Part shown: in pieces, positions 24,353-32,277 of the stretch
Position numbering within the stretch: the stretch's first letter is position 1
How the letters are laid out: the number at the start of each line of letters is the position of its first letter
Assembly: GCA_029983575.1 (NCBI GenBank)
Contig: JASBZE010000006.1
Coordinates: 1 to 37,462 of the forward strand
From: Peptostreptococcaceae bacterium
GTDB lineage: Bacteria > Bacillota > Clostridia > Peptostreptococcales > Peptostreptococcaceae
Length of the DNA stretch: 37,462 nucleotides
Direction of reading: 5' to 3'
Made by a program: the position numbers and the translations under genes
Notes under the pieces: generated by a model
The model's database searches: none
The model's input: the letters and a program-made list of their open reading frames with translations, nothing else
Told to the model about the DNA's origin: nothing

Positions 24353-25192
24353 TTAATAATCTTTAACAGCGTAAAGTCTAATTATGGACTTAATTTTTTT
24401 AGGGTCACTATATTCTTTTTTCGCCTGTTCTACCTCCCTTTTAAAATCCTCTTCAACTTCTTTTTTTAATTCTTCTAATTTCTTATCATCTATTTTATCT
24501 TTATGTATATCATTATTTTCATGTATATCATTATTTTCTTCCGTACTTATATCTTCATAGTTCACCCTAGCATTATCTTCCTCATCTTTTAAAATACTAT
24601 TTATTTTTTCCTGTAGCAGTTTGTCCTTATAATCACTTGTGAATTTCTCAAGGGGATTTGCTACTTGAAAACTAGCCAACTGCCACATACTCCCAATACT
24701 CGTCCTCGTCTTACATTCAACGGAAAAAAGATAGAACTTCCGATTTATTCCCTTATTAAATGAATCCTCTTTAGCTATTGTCAAATACCTCCCCTTACTT
24801 TTTAAATCCCTGTACATAGAAAGCGAGGTATATTCGTCTTTAAAATAGGTACTCCTATTAATTGCGTCCCTCCAATCAAAACCCGTTTTAGTTCTCTTCA
24901 TATATTTTTCAAAATCCTCTGCACTTGAAGATTTTGATAATATTTCCTCTATCATATAACATACATTTACATAGGCAACTACAACACCTGATTTTGACTT
25001 CTCCCTAACTATCATTAGGTCCTTAGAGGCATTTACCGATTTATCCGCGTTAATCATCTGTGCTAAGGAAAGGCTGATAATTAGACATATCGATAAAAAA
25101 ATAAGAACTGTAGTCAGATAGATATATCCATCTCTTTTATTCCGCTGCTTATTCAGTTTCAATTTTATAAACGTAAAAAACTTCCTTGCCAT
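24353..25192 (-). CDS. Pseudopilin-like membrane protein (GspK/PilX-like)
   Basis: A 279-residue protein with a positively charged start, then KRDG followed by YIYLTTVLIFLSICLIISLS, a pilin-type processing site and helix but with Thr instead of Glu at +5, as seen in GspK/PilX-type tip pseudopilins. The C-terminal half is highly charged (KLEELKKEVEEDFKREVEQA) and contains a short ENNDIH repeat. It overlaps the preceding gene by 44 nt; the precise start is uncertain because the ATG at 25192 has only GAGAG directly adjacent. Function in DNA uptake or secretion is inferred from the company it keeps. Confidence 0.6.
   Translation of the reverse strand: MARKFFTFIKLKLNKQRNKRDGYIYLTTVLIFLSICLIISLSLAQMINADKSVNASKDLMIVREKSKSGVVVAYVNVCYMIEEILSKSSSAEDFEKYMKRTKTGFDWRDAINRSTYFKDEYTSLSMYRDLKSKGRYLTIAKEDSFNKGINRKFYLFSVECKTRTSIGSMWQLASFQVANPLEKFTSDYKDKLLQEKINSILKDEEDNARVNYEDISTEENNDIHENNDIHKDKIDDKKLEELKKEVEEDFKREVEQAKKEYSDPKKIKSIIRLYAVKDY
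24503..24538. repeat. 18-bp tandem repeat inside a coding region
   Basis: Two exact 18-bp copies (24503-24520 and 24521-24538) encode the doubled ENNDIH segment in the GspK/PilX-like protein. It keeps the reading frame. Confidence 0.9.
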
Positions 25193-25481
25193 CTCTCTTA
25201 ATCACTTCCTTATACACCTTATATCTCTTATCTATCAGTACCTCTTCCTTTTCATAGGAGGAATCCTCGAATCTTTTACTTGAAAAAGTGTCATTTCTCC
25301 TATCTCCCCCGTATATTAAATCCTCGTACTCATCTTTTTGTCTGACCTTTTTCATAGTCAAGTATAAAAAGTCACTGGAGTTTTTTATGTATATTACGAC
25401 GACCGTTATCATAACGGATAAAATTAATAGGCACATCACTACCTCTATATTTATAAAACCTTCTCTCTTCTTTTTTGTCAT
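25149..25481 (-). CDS. Type IV pseudopilin, small (GspI/ComG-like)
   Basis: A 110-residue pseudopilin with a clear class III signal: MTKKKREG then FINIEVVMCLLILSVMITVV, i.e. cleavage after Gly8, Phe at +1 and Glu at +5. The remainder is a short charged domain ending in VYKIETE. GAGGAAAA precedes the ATG. First gene of the pseudopilin cluster, about 60 nt after the terminator of the preceding operon. No ATPase (ComGA/PilB), platform protein (ComGB/PilC), major pilin or prepilin peptidase gene is in the window; these would have to be elsewhere. Confidence 0.75.
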   Translation of the reverse strand: MTKKKREGFINIEVVMCLLILSVMITVVVIYIKNSSDFLYLTMKKVRQKDEYEDLIYGGDRRNDTFSSKRFEDSSYEKEEVLIDKRYKVYKEVIKRDGKEVFYVYKIETE

Positions 25482-25525
25482 TTTTCCTCACCATTCTACT
25501 TACTGTTTTTATACTTTCTATAAGA

Positions 25526-25554
25526 ATTATAGACAAAAAAATAGACCAGGCGAA
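25526..25554 (-). promoter_or_regulatory. Weak candidate promoter of the pseudopilin cluster
   Basis: TATAAT (25531-25526, minus strand) follows the trhP terminator directly and lies within a small palindrome, CTATAA and TTATAG around 3 nt (25518-25532). The -35 position, 17 nt upstream, reads TTCGCC inside the terminator arm and is poor. Confidence 0.35.
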
Positions 25555-25582
25555 CTTATTTCAAAAGCATTTCGCCTAGTCT
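25543..25582 (-). terminator. Rho-independent terminator after trhP
   Basis: A 12-bp stem on the minus strand (AGACTAGGCGAA with TTCGCCTGGTCT, one G-U pair), 16-nt loop, then A and seven Ts. It ends the long operon that starts near 35.6 kb. Confidence 0.92.
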
Positions 25583-25603
25583 TGAATTTACTTTACTTTT
25601 TTT

Positions 25604-25631
25604 TATAATACTTATACTATAATACTTATTA
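25604..25631. repeat. 14-bp tandem AT-rich repeat
   Basis: TATAATACTTAT occurs twice with a 14-nt period between the trhP stop and its terminator. On the minus strand it forms part of the trhP 3' untranslated region. No function assigned. Confidence 0.7.
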
Positions 25632-25654
25632 TACTACATTTACTGCAATACTTC

Positions 25655-26896
25655 TTATTTTGCTTCTTCGATTTCCTTTCTTAGCATGTAGTCTTTACCT
25701 AAGTTTATATCATCATTAAATTTAATATAAACAGTCATTCTAGGATGGGGAGCCTCAGTGATTTCCTCCATATCCTCATCGTACATCTTTGCTATCTTAG
25801 TGTACATCGTCTCTTTAAAAGGACCGATGATTTCTATCTCATCGCCTACCACCATCTTATTTCTCTGTTCTACTTTGGTCAATCCATTTTCATCTGTACC
25901 ATCTAAAACAATACCGATAAAATCATAATTTCTAACATATGAAGCTGATTGATAGTTTTGATCTTCTTCATCAGGCTTATCTAAATAAAAACCTGTTGTA
26001 AAATGTCTGTGCGATCCTTTTTTAAGTTCCTCTAACCACATTGGGTTGAACTTCCAATTCTCAGGATCTTCGTAATACGCATCTATAGCCATCCTATAAG
26101 CTCTTACAACTGTAGCCACATAGTATGCTGTTTTCATACGTCCCTCGATTTTTAGTGAGTTTATACCTGATTCGATTAGCTCTGGTATATATTCAATCAT
26201 ACATAGGTCTTTTGAGTTAAAGAAAAAAGTACCCCTTTCATCCTCAACTACGGGAAAATACTCCCCGGGTCTCTTCTCTTCTACAAGCGAATACTTCCAT
26301 CTACAAGATTGAGCACAAGACCCCTTATTCGCATTTCTACCAGTCATGTAGTTACTAATCAAGCATCTTCCGGAATATGATATACACATAGCTCCATGCA
26401 TAAATGCCTCTATATCCAAAGATTTTGGAGTATTGTCATGTATTTCCTTTATTTCCTTAAATGAAAGTTCCCTAGCAACTACAACCCTTTTAACTCCCAT
26501 CTTATGCCAGAAATTTGCGCTGTTGGTATTTGTGGTATTAGCCTGTGTACTTAGATGTATCTCCATATTTGGAACCACTTCTTTGGCAACTGACAATACC
26601 CCTGGATCAGAAACGATTATGGCGTCAACCCCAGCACTTTCTAAATCCCTTAGATAATCAGGCAATACACCAAAATCCTCATTGTGAGGTATAATATTCA
26701 CTGTTACAAAAACTTTCTTTCCTAAATTGTGTGCATAATCCGCACCCTCTTTTATTTCTTCTATGGAGAAATTTTTTGCCGCAGAACGCATCCCAAAAAT
26801 CTCTCCGCCAATATAAACGGCATCTGCTCCATAGTTAAATGCAATCTTTAACCTTTCTAAATCACCTGCAGGTGCAAGCAATTCAACTTTTTCCAT
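25655..26896 (-). CDS. trhP: tRNA uridine-34 hydroxylation protein TrhP (U32 peptidase family)
   Basis: TrhP-type U32 proteins form 5-hydroxyuridine at tRNA position 34 using prephenate; older annotations call them collagenase-like proteases. The N-terminal barrel begins VELLAPAGDLERLKIAFNYG and ADAVYIGGEIFGMR. The U32 signature EAFMHGAMCISYSGRCLIS lies at about 160-180, followed by NKGSCAQSCRWKY; Cys residues in these segments likely hold an iron-sulfur cluster. The C-terminal part is a beta-barrel segment (VVGDEIEIIGP). 413 residues, like Bacillus YrrO/TrhP2. The ATG follows the trmR stop directly, with AAGGAGG in the end of trmR. Bacillus has two adjacent copies (yrrN, yrrO); only one is present here. 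Last gene of the operon. Confidence 0.9.
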   Translation of the reverse strand: MEKVELLAPAGDLERLKIAFNYGADAVYIGGEIFGMRSAAKNFSIEEIKEGADYAHNLGKKVFVTVNIIPHNEDFGVLPDYLRDLESAGVDAIIVSDPGVLSVAKEVVPNMEIHLSTQANTTNTNSANFWHKMGVKRVVVARELSFKEIKEIHDNTPKSLDIEAFMHGAMCISYSGRCLISNYMTGRNANKGSCAQSCRWKYSLVEEKRPGEYFPVVEDERGTFFFNSKDLCMIEYIPELIESGINSLKIEGRMKTAYYVATVVRAYRMAIDAYYEDPENWKFNPMWLEELKKGSHRHFTTGFYLDKPDEEDQNYQSASYVRNYDFIGIVLDGTDENGLTKVEQRNKMVVGDEIEIIGPFKETMYTKIAKMYDEDMEEITEAPHPRMTVYIKFNDDINLGKDYMLRKEIEEAK

Positions 26897-27613
26897 CTAA
26901 TCGTCCTCCTTCTTGACATAACTCAAACTCATTCCATCTCCAATTGGAATTACACTAGTTATAAGTTTTTCGTCTTCGCAAATAATATCTAAGAAATTTC
27001 TCATTCTCTTAACAATAGTCTTTTTTCTCCTTTTGACGAGATCATCGTCTGCTATCATACCCTTATACAGAACATTGTCACAAAGTATGACACCACCTGG
27101 GTAAATTTTTGATACTATGTCAGAATAAAACTCGTTGTAGTGAGATTTTCCAGCATCGATAAATACCATATCAAACTCATCTTTGATATTTTTCAATTCT
27201 TCCAAAGCATCACCTTCTATAAGTTCAATCCTATCCTCGTAGCCATACCTTTTGAAATTTTCCCTAGCTACCTGTGCCATTTTAGGATCTCTTTCTATTG
27301 TAGTTACCTTTAGCTCCTTATTAGACTTCGCCATTAATATAGCTGAATATCCAATAGCACAGCCAAGCTCGAGCACTTTTTTGGGTTTTATAATGTGTAT
27401 CAATGTCTCTATGTACCTTGATACCTCTTTTGTCACTATTGGAACCATATTTTTACTTGCATAATCTTCCAAAGCTTCCAAAGTATCATCATCCCTTTTT
27501 ACCAGGGAAGTGATGTATTCTGTAGTTTTTTTTGAAACAATTTCATCCATAAAGTAAATGAGGCTGACCCAAGACTTTTCAACACCGTGGTTTACAAAAA
27601 AATCTCGAGTCAT
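26897..27613 (-). CDS. trmR: tRNA 5-hydroxyuridine methyltransferase TrmR (YrrM)
   Basis: A SAM-dependent O-methyltransferase; TrmR methylates 5-hydroxyuridine-34 to 5-methoxyuridine. The SAM-binding core is VLELGCAIGYSAILMAKSNK at about 95-115, followed by VTTIERDPKMAQVARENFK and the acidic metal/SAM site VFIDAGKSHYNEFY and GGVILCDNVLYKG. The protein has 238 residues, about 20 more than Bacillus YrrM at the N-terminus, and AGGAGG placed before the ATG at 27613 supports that longer start. It lies between mltG and trhP, matching the Bacillus yrrL-yrrM-yrrN-yrrO order, which is why I prefer TrmR over a catechol-type O-methyltransferase. Confidence 0.88.
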   Translation of the reverse strand: MTRDFFVNHGVEKSWVSLIYFMDEIVSKKTTEYITSLVKRDDDTLEALEDYASKNMVPIVTKEVSRYIETLIHIIKPKKVLELGCAIGYSAILMAKSNKELKVTTIERDPKMAQVARENFKRYGYEDRIELIEGDALEELKNIKDEFDMVFIDAGKSHYNEFYSDIVSKIYPGGVILCDNVLYKGMIADDDLVKRRKKTIVKRMRNFLDIICEDEKLITSVIPIGDGMSLSYVKKEDD

Positions 27614-27643
27614 CCCCTCCTCCTAATTAATTAAATTTTTATA

Positions 27644-28813
27644 TTAGCGGTCGTTTTTCTGTTTGCTTGAATCCGAAGAATTATCTTGCCCTATTTCAGC
27701 TTGCATTTCACCCGAAGATTTTTCTTCCTGTTTATTTTTTCCCGCTTTTTTATCTCTGTCGTCCTTATATTCTTTTACGTATTTCTTATGTTCTTCAAAA
27801 GTCTTTGCAAAGTTAGTTCCTCCTCCTGGCTTATCTACAAAGAACAAATAATCAGTCTTTGCAGGAGATATAGCCGCCTTCATCGCATCCATTGATGGAT
27901 TTGAAATAGCTGAAGGTGGAAGTCCCTTGTGTTTATACGTATTATAAGGTGAATTGACCTTTAGGTCGTCATAACTTACTATTTTTTTTCTTTCCGGTAG
28001 AGCGTATTGAATGGTAGCATCTGATTGCAACGGCATATTTATCTTTAACCTATTGTAAAATACGCTAGCTATCTTATCCATATTACCATTTCCAGCTGCT
28101 TCCTTTTCAACTATTGAAGCTAGTATAACAATCTTATTTAAATCCTTAGGATCGTATTTAAAATCCTGCTTTTTAAAGTTTTTATCAAACTCCGTCAAAA
28201 ATCTATTACATATATCCTCAACGCTTGAGTTCTTCTTTATAAAGTAGGTTTCAGGATATAAAAATCCCTCTAATGATTTTACATTTGCTTCTTTGAGGTA
28301 AGGGTGTTTATCATAGTATTTATTTGCATTACCTACCTCTTTTAAAAACTCATCTTTAGATTTTATAAGCCTTTTTTGAAGTAATGTATCTGCAATCTCA
28401 AATGAAGTCGCCCCCTCAGGAATAGTTACCTTAATTCCATCTTTTACCATCTTACCCTCTGCCAACATATCTATGATCTGATCGTTATTCATACTTTTAT
28501 TGAAACTATATGTACCAGCTTTAAATTTCTCCGCCTTATTAGACAGTTTTACCTTTAGTTTAAAGAAATTCTTGCTCTTTATTAAATTCTTATCTTTAAG
28601 TATATCGGCTATCGAGCTTGAACTAGACCCTTCAGGTATCTCTACCACCGTCGCTGTTTTATTGTTCTTGTCAACTGGACCTGTTTTATCGTGTAGTGTT
28701 AAAGGAACCCCAAACACTATCATTATAACGATAATTAAAACTGTAAACAGGCTTGCTTTTGGCGAAGAAGGACTCCTTCTACCACTAGTCCTTCTTTGAT
28801 TTTTTCTACTCAT
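27644..28813 (-). CDS. mltG: Endolytic peptidoglycan transglycosylase MltG
   Basis: MltG cleaves nascent glycan strands and is thought to terminate peptidoglycan polymerisation. A basic N-terminus (1-20) and one membrane segment (about 21-40) anchor it with the catalytic part outside. A LysM-like region (about 55-130) precedes the YceG catalytic domain: SLEGFLYPETYF, LASIVEKEAAG with catalytic Glu236, FYNRLKINMPLQSDATIQYA and SPYNTYKHKGLPPSAISNPS. The tail after about 345 is Lys/Glu/Ser-rich, low-complexity and probably disordered. Length 389. It overlaps the punA stop by 8 nt, with GGAGGATTAG as the ribosome-binding site. Confidence 0.95.
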   Translation of the reverse strand: MSRKNQRRTSGRRSPSSPKASLFTVLIIVIMIVFGVPLTLHDKTGPVDKNNKTATVVEIPEGSSSSSIADILKDKNLIKSKNFFKLKVKLSNKAEKFKAGTYSFNKSMNNDQIIDMLAEGKMVKDGIKVTIPEGATSFEIADTLLQKRLIKSKDEFLKEVGNANKYYDKHPYLKEANVKSLEGFLYPETYFIKKNSSVEDICNRFLTEFDKNFKKQDFKYDPKDLNKIVILASIVEKEAAGNGNMDKIASVFYNRLKINMPLQSDATIQYALPERKKIVSYDDLKVNSPYNTYKHKGLPPSAISNPSMDAMKAAISPAKTDYLFFVDKPGGGTNFAKTFEEHKKYVKEYKDDRDKKAGKNKQEEKSSGEMQAEIGQDNSSDSSKQKNDR

Positions 28814-29648
28814 CTAATCCTCCTATGTTTTCAACAAAATTTAAAATAAGTCTGTTGAAAGTGTCTTTTATTTCCTCAGAAGCTTCTAATACCTCTTCGT
28901 GATTTAAATTTGATTTTGATACACCAGCTGCGTGGTTAGTTATACATGAAATAGCGCATATTTTTATATTCATGTGCCTTGCCGCAATTGCTTCAGGTAC
29001 TGTAGACATTCCTACAGCATCAGCTCCTAGTATCCTCGCCATTTTAACCTCTGCTGGAGTCTCATAAGAAGGACCAGAAAAATACATGTATACGCCTTCT
29101 CTTACGTCTATTTTACTATCTCTAGCAGTTAACTTAAGCATTTCAGTCAAATCATTATTATATATATTTGACATGTCAGGAAATCTCGGTCCTAGCTCTT
29201 CAATATTATCTCCTATGAGTGGATTGTATCCACTGAAATTTATATGATCATTTATAATCATTAAGCTTGGTATATTAAAGTCGGGATTTGTACCTCCCGC
29301 AGCATTTGTCAGTATTAGGTTTTTTATTCCCAATTTACCTATAACTCTTATAGGCAAAACGACATCAACTTGGGGATGGCCTTCATAATAATGAAACCTT
29401 CCTTGCATGCAGAGAATCTTTTGACCCTTACATCTACCGAATATTAGCCTTCCCTTATGCCCTTTGACCTTTGAAGTAGGAAAATTAGGTATTTCCTTAT
29501 AATCTATAGTGTGAATTACTTCTACGTTATCGACGAAATCACCTAGTCCAGAACCCAATACAACAGCAGTATTTAAGCCATCAGTAAATGATCCCAACTT
29601 ATTTTTAATATAGTTTACACTTTCTATAATCCTATCGATCTCTCTCAT
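28806..29648 (-). CDS. punA: Purine-nucleoside phosphorylase PunA
   Basis: This enzyme phosphorolyses inosine and guanosine to base and ribose-1-phosphate for salvage. The class I (trimeric) family motifs are all present: VVLGSGLGDFVDNV near residue 30, GHKGRLIFG, CMQGRFHYYEGH, LTNAAGGTNPDF, MIINDHINFSGYNPL, GPSYETPAEVKMARILGADA and VGMSTVPEAIAARH. Length 280 is normal. AGGAGGT precedes the ATG. It follows the DUF3866 gene by about 10 nt and overlaps mltG. Confidence 0.96.
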   Translation of the reverse strand: MREIDRIIESVNYIKNKLGSFTDGLNTAVVLGSGLGDFVDNVEVIHTIDYKEIPNFPTSKVKGHKGRLIFGRCKGQKILCMQGRFHYYEGHPQVDVVLPIRVIGKLGIKNLILTNAAGGTNPDFNIPSLMIINDHINFSGYNPLIGDNIEELGPRFPDMSNIYNNDLTEMLKLTARDSKIDVREGVYMYFSGPSYETPAEVKMARILGADAVGMSTVPEAIAARHMNIKICAISCITNHAAGVSKSNLNHEEVLEASEEIKDTFNRLILNFVENIGGLDE

Positions 29649-29658
29649 AGAATACCTC

Positions 29659-30753
29659 CTAATAAGGTTTTTTCTCCTCTACTATGTCGGAAACGAAGAT
29701 TGCTGAAGCCACTGCTGTATAGAAAAACTCTGGTTCTTCTTCTATTCCCCTTCCCATAGTACTCACTTTAAGACCGTACTTATCTAGTGCCTCTTTTGTA
29801 GTTTTTTCGGCTCCATTTACTATTACCATATCGTGTTTTACATCGATGTCATGTTCAGAAATTTGGTTTGATATTTTATCCATCTTTTCTGGGCTGTATT
29901 CATCTGTAACAGGAACCACGCATCCAGAATTTGATAACTCTCCTAACACTGTTAAGCTGTGATGCGAAATTCCGTAGTGTCTTTCTCTCTTATCGGCAAA
30001 AGAAACCCTTGGAATAACAATAGGAGTTCCTCCCAACTTTTGAACACTGTCTATAATATTTACCTGTTCAATTCCAGAAAACCCATATTTAGTTCCAGTT
30101 CCCGCAATTCCTGGGCCCATGCCTACAAATACTACATCGGCTTTTAGAATTTCTTTTGCAGCTATAAGTCCTGTATAGATATTCATGCACTCTAAGTCCC
30201 CTCCAAATGCATTTCCAACGGTAATAACTGAATCTAGAATATTTTTTTCTTTTAACTCTCTCACAGTATTACTAAACCAAAGAGGTAGTGCAGCTCCATC
30301 AGTCATAATATATACGATCTTGACGTCTTCTCTTAGGTACTTCAAACTTGCTGCAAATGGACTCAACATACTGTGTAGATTCCCGCAAACTACTGGTATC
30401 TCCTCTAATCCTTCAAAGTTGTTAAATACTTCTTCGTATTTAGGATCTTCCTCAGCCATATTAACCTTAAGCTGAAGTGGAGTATACCTTAACTTTATCA
30501 TATGTCCGTCTTTTCCTTGAGAGCCTTCATTATCTTTTAATTTTGAAATAACGAAGTGATATCCTCCCGTACCTAAGTCTAATTCAACTGCCGTAGTGTT
30601 TAAAAGCAACTCATCTCCTGCTACAACCTTGCCACTGAGTGGAATGTAGTTGATGGCCTTAGATTCTTTGCCTTCAATTACTACAATTAGTTCTTGAATT
30701 TCCTTAGTTTCTTTTTTGATTTCTTGAACTGTTCCAATTTTTCTGCTCAGCAT
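29659..30753 (-). CDS. DUF3866 family protein, unknown function
   Basis: A 364-residue soluble protein resembling the DUF3866 family of Bacillota and Actinobacteria, whose function is not known. The N-terminal 80 residues look like a small beta-barrel (SGKVVAGDELLLNTTAVELD, LGTGGYHFVI). The larger C-terminal part has Gly-rich segments suggesting a Rossmann-type nucleotide-binding fold (GNAFGGDLECMN, VFVGMGPGIAGTGTKYGF, HYGISHHSLTVLG). GGGGGAG lies 9 nt before the ATG. The start overlaps the preceding MraY-like gene by 50 nt, so the two are probably translationally coupled. Position between an envelope transferase and purine salvage gives no firm hint about its role. Confidence 0.8.
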   Translation of the reverse strand: MLSRKIGTVQEIKKETKEIQELIVVIEGKESKAINYIPLSGKVVAGDELLLNTTAVELDLGTGGYHFVISKLKDNEGSQGKDGHMIKLRYTPLQLKVNMAEEDPKYEEVFNNFEGLEEIPVVCGNLHSMLSPFAASLKYLREDVKIVYIMTDGAALPLWFSNTVRELKEKNILDSVITVGNAFGGDLECMNIYTGLIAAKEILKADVVFVGMGPGIAGTGTKYGFSGIEQVNIIDSVQKLGGTPIVIPRVSFADKRERHYGISHHSLTVLGELSNSGCVVPVTDEYSPEKMDKISNQISEHDIDVKHDMVIVNGAEKTTKEALDKYGLKVSTMGRGIEEEPEFFYTAVASAIFVSDIVEEKKPY

Positions 30754-31573
30754 ATCTTCGTCTCCCCCATAGATCTATCCTGTTTAGGATATTATTTTTT
30801 TCTATAATTTCTGTTAGCGAATACTTTTCTGTAATTACATGAATCGCTAATAAAAAAATTAATAATATTAATTTAGCCACGCTTGATAGCCCTAAAACCG
30901 CTACAAATCCAAGGCTTACACCCAATACATTTGAACCTGCATCTCCCATCATAGCATAGGCTTTTAAATCTAAAATAAAATATACAATAACACTTGGCAA
31001 TAAAAGTAAGCTTATCAACCTAGCATCAGAAGAAACCATAAAAAGTAATATCACAGTGAATAGGAAATATACCTTTATAGCTCTTCCAGGTCTTAAATCC
31101 AATAAATTCATAAAATTAGTGGACAATGCCATAATAATAGCTCCTATTATAATGTCGTAGTAATTTCCTCCGACATATGCCGACGCCATTATTCCAATTA
31201 CTCCTCCAGTTAATGCCTTTAATCCTCCAGTAGTCAACCTTCCTTTGAATAAAGCCTTAAAGTGACCCTTTAATCCTTTGATATCAGTTTCACCAACCAA
31301 GTCATCCAGTAATCCTACTAGTAACATAGATACCACAACTACAGCGTATACGAAGAAATCCGTCGACATATACTGTGGGAAAAATAACATGGTAATAATA
31401 ATATTGATGATTACTGACGGCAAAAATACCATTCCCATACAGACCGGTATCATGTCTCCCCTGTAGTTAGGCCTTATGATATTTGAGTTAATTAGAAGCG
31501 ACCTGATGTATTTTATGGACACAAGTGTAGTTAATACCGACACTAGTATCATTATAATTTTTAATTTTGCCAT
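30704..31573 (-). CDS. Divergent MraY/WecA-type polyprenyl-phosphate sugar-1-phosphate transferase-like protein
   Basis: An integral membrane protein (289 residues, roughly 8-10 membrane segments) related to MraY/WecA/TagO, which move a sugar-1-phosphate from a UDP-sugar to a lipid carrier. Family motifs present: LVGLLDDLVGE (the DDxxG region) and AMMGDAGSNVLG (the MGDxGS motif). The middle motif reads NFMNLLDLRPGRA instead of the usual NxxNxxDGxDGLA, and the C-terminal His-rich loop motif is missing, so substrate and even activity are uncertain. AGAGGT overlapping the GT2 stop serves as ribosome-binding site. It is not the mraY of the murein pathway, since no mur or fts genes are near. Confidence 0.8.
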   Translation of the reverse strand: MAKLKIIMILVSVLTTLVSIKYIRSLLINSNIIRPNYRGDMIPVCMGMVFLPSVIINIIITMLFFPQYMSTDFFVYAVVVVSMLLVGLLDDLVGETDIKGLKGHFKALFKGRLTTGGLKALTGGVIGIMASAYVGGNYYDIIIGAIIMALSTNFMNLLDLRPGRAIKVYFLFTVILLFMVSSDARLISLLLLPSVIVYFILDLKAYAMMGDAGSNVLGVSLGFVAVLGLSSVAKLILLIFLLAIHVITEKYSLTEIIEKNNILNRIDLWGRRRYAEQKNWNSSRNQKRN

Positions 31574-31576
31574 AAT

Positions 31577-32266
31577 CTACCTCTGTCTCCTCTTTTCTTT
31601 AACGATCTTTTTTATATGAATGTACTGCTTTAATCTGTGAAGGAATCCGGAAATATCCCTTCCCGTCTCATTATGTGTCATATCGACCAGTACTTCCTTT
31701 ATTGAAAAACCATTTTTTATAATATCGACCGTCATACCCACTTCTACTCCATATCCATAAGGAATCGAGTCAAAAATTTCTAGGACTTCTTTTTTGAAAA
31801 ATCTCTGTCCTGATAAAGAAGAGGTCAGAGTCTCACCAGTCAACTCATACACTGAATCCCTAGCCAATCTCTTCACAAAACCCAAGCCGCCTTTCTTAGT
31901 GGCAGGTTTAAACTTAGCAATGGTTACGTCACACTCACCATCTATAATTGGATTGACCAGCTTGATAGCCTCACTTGATGAAATTCCGAGATCCGCGTCT
32001 AAAAAACCGATTATATCAGCACTTTCACTTATATTTTTCAATCCTGTATTTAACGCTTCTCCCTTACCCTTATTTATCTTTTGATCAATGAGCCTAACCT
32101 TATTATTGTTTATCTCCCTAACAACCTCAGTTGTATTGTCTGATGATCCGTCATTTACTACGACTATCTCATCGATCTCATCGTAACCAATTATACCTTC
32201 AATCGTTGAGGCTATCCTCTCTTCTTCATTAAAAGCCGGTATAATTACGCTAATATAATGATTCAT
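31577..32266 (-). CDS. Family 2 glycosyltransferase
   Basis: A 229-residue GT-A fold glycosyltransferase. The start SVIIPAFNEEERIASTIEGI and VVNDGSSDNTTEVV bind the nucleotide, GKGEALNTGL follows, and FLDADLG supplies the DxD metal motif at about residue 93. There is no membrane segment, unlike dolichyl-phosphate-sugar synthases with a C-terminal anchor; the basic C-terminus (KKIVKEKRRQR) may bind the membrane surface. The overall pattern also resembles GpgS-like enzymes. GGAGGATGT precedes the ATG, 11 nt after the SteB-like gene. It is adjacent to the MraY-like transferase, so both may act on one lipid-linked product; donor and acceptor are unknown. Confidence 0.85.
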   Translation of the reverse strand: MNHYISVIIPAFNEEERIASTIEGIIGYDEIDEIVVVNDGSSDNTTEVVREINNNKVRLIDQKINKGKGEALNTGLKNISESADIIGFLDADLGISSSEAIKLVNPIIDGECDVTIAKFKPATKKGGLGFVKRLARDSVYELTGETLTSSLSGQRFFKKEVLEIFDSIPYGYGVEVGMTVDIIKNGFSIKEVLVDMTHNETGRDISGFLHRLKQYIHIKKIVKEKRRQR

Positions 32267-32277
32267 ACATCCTCCAT

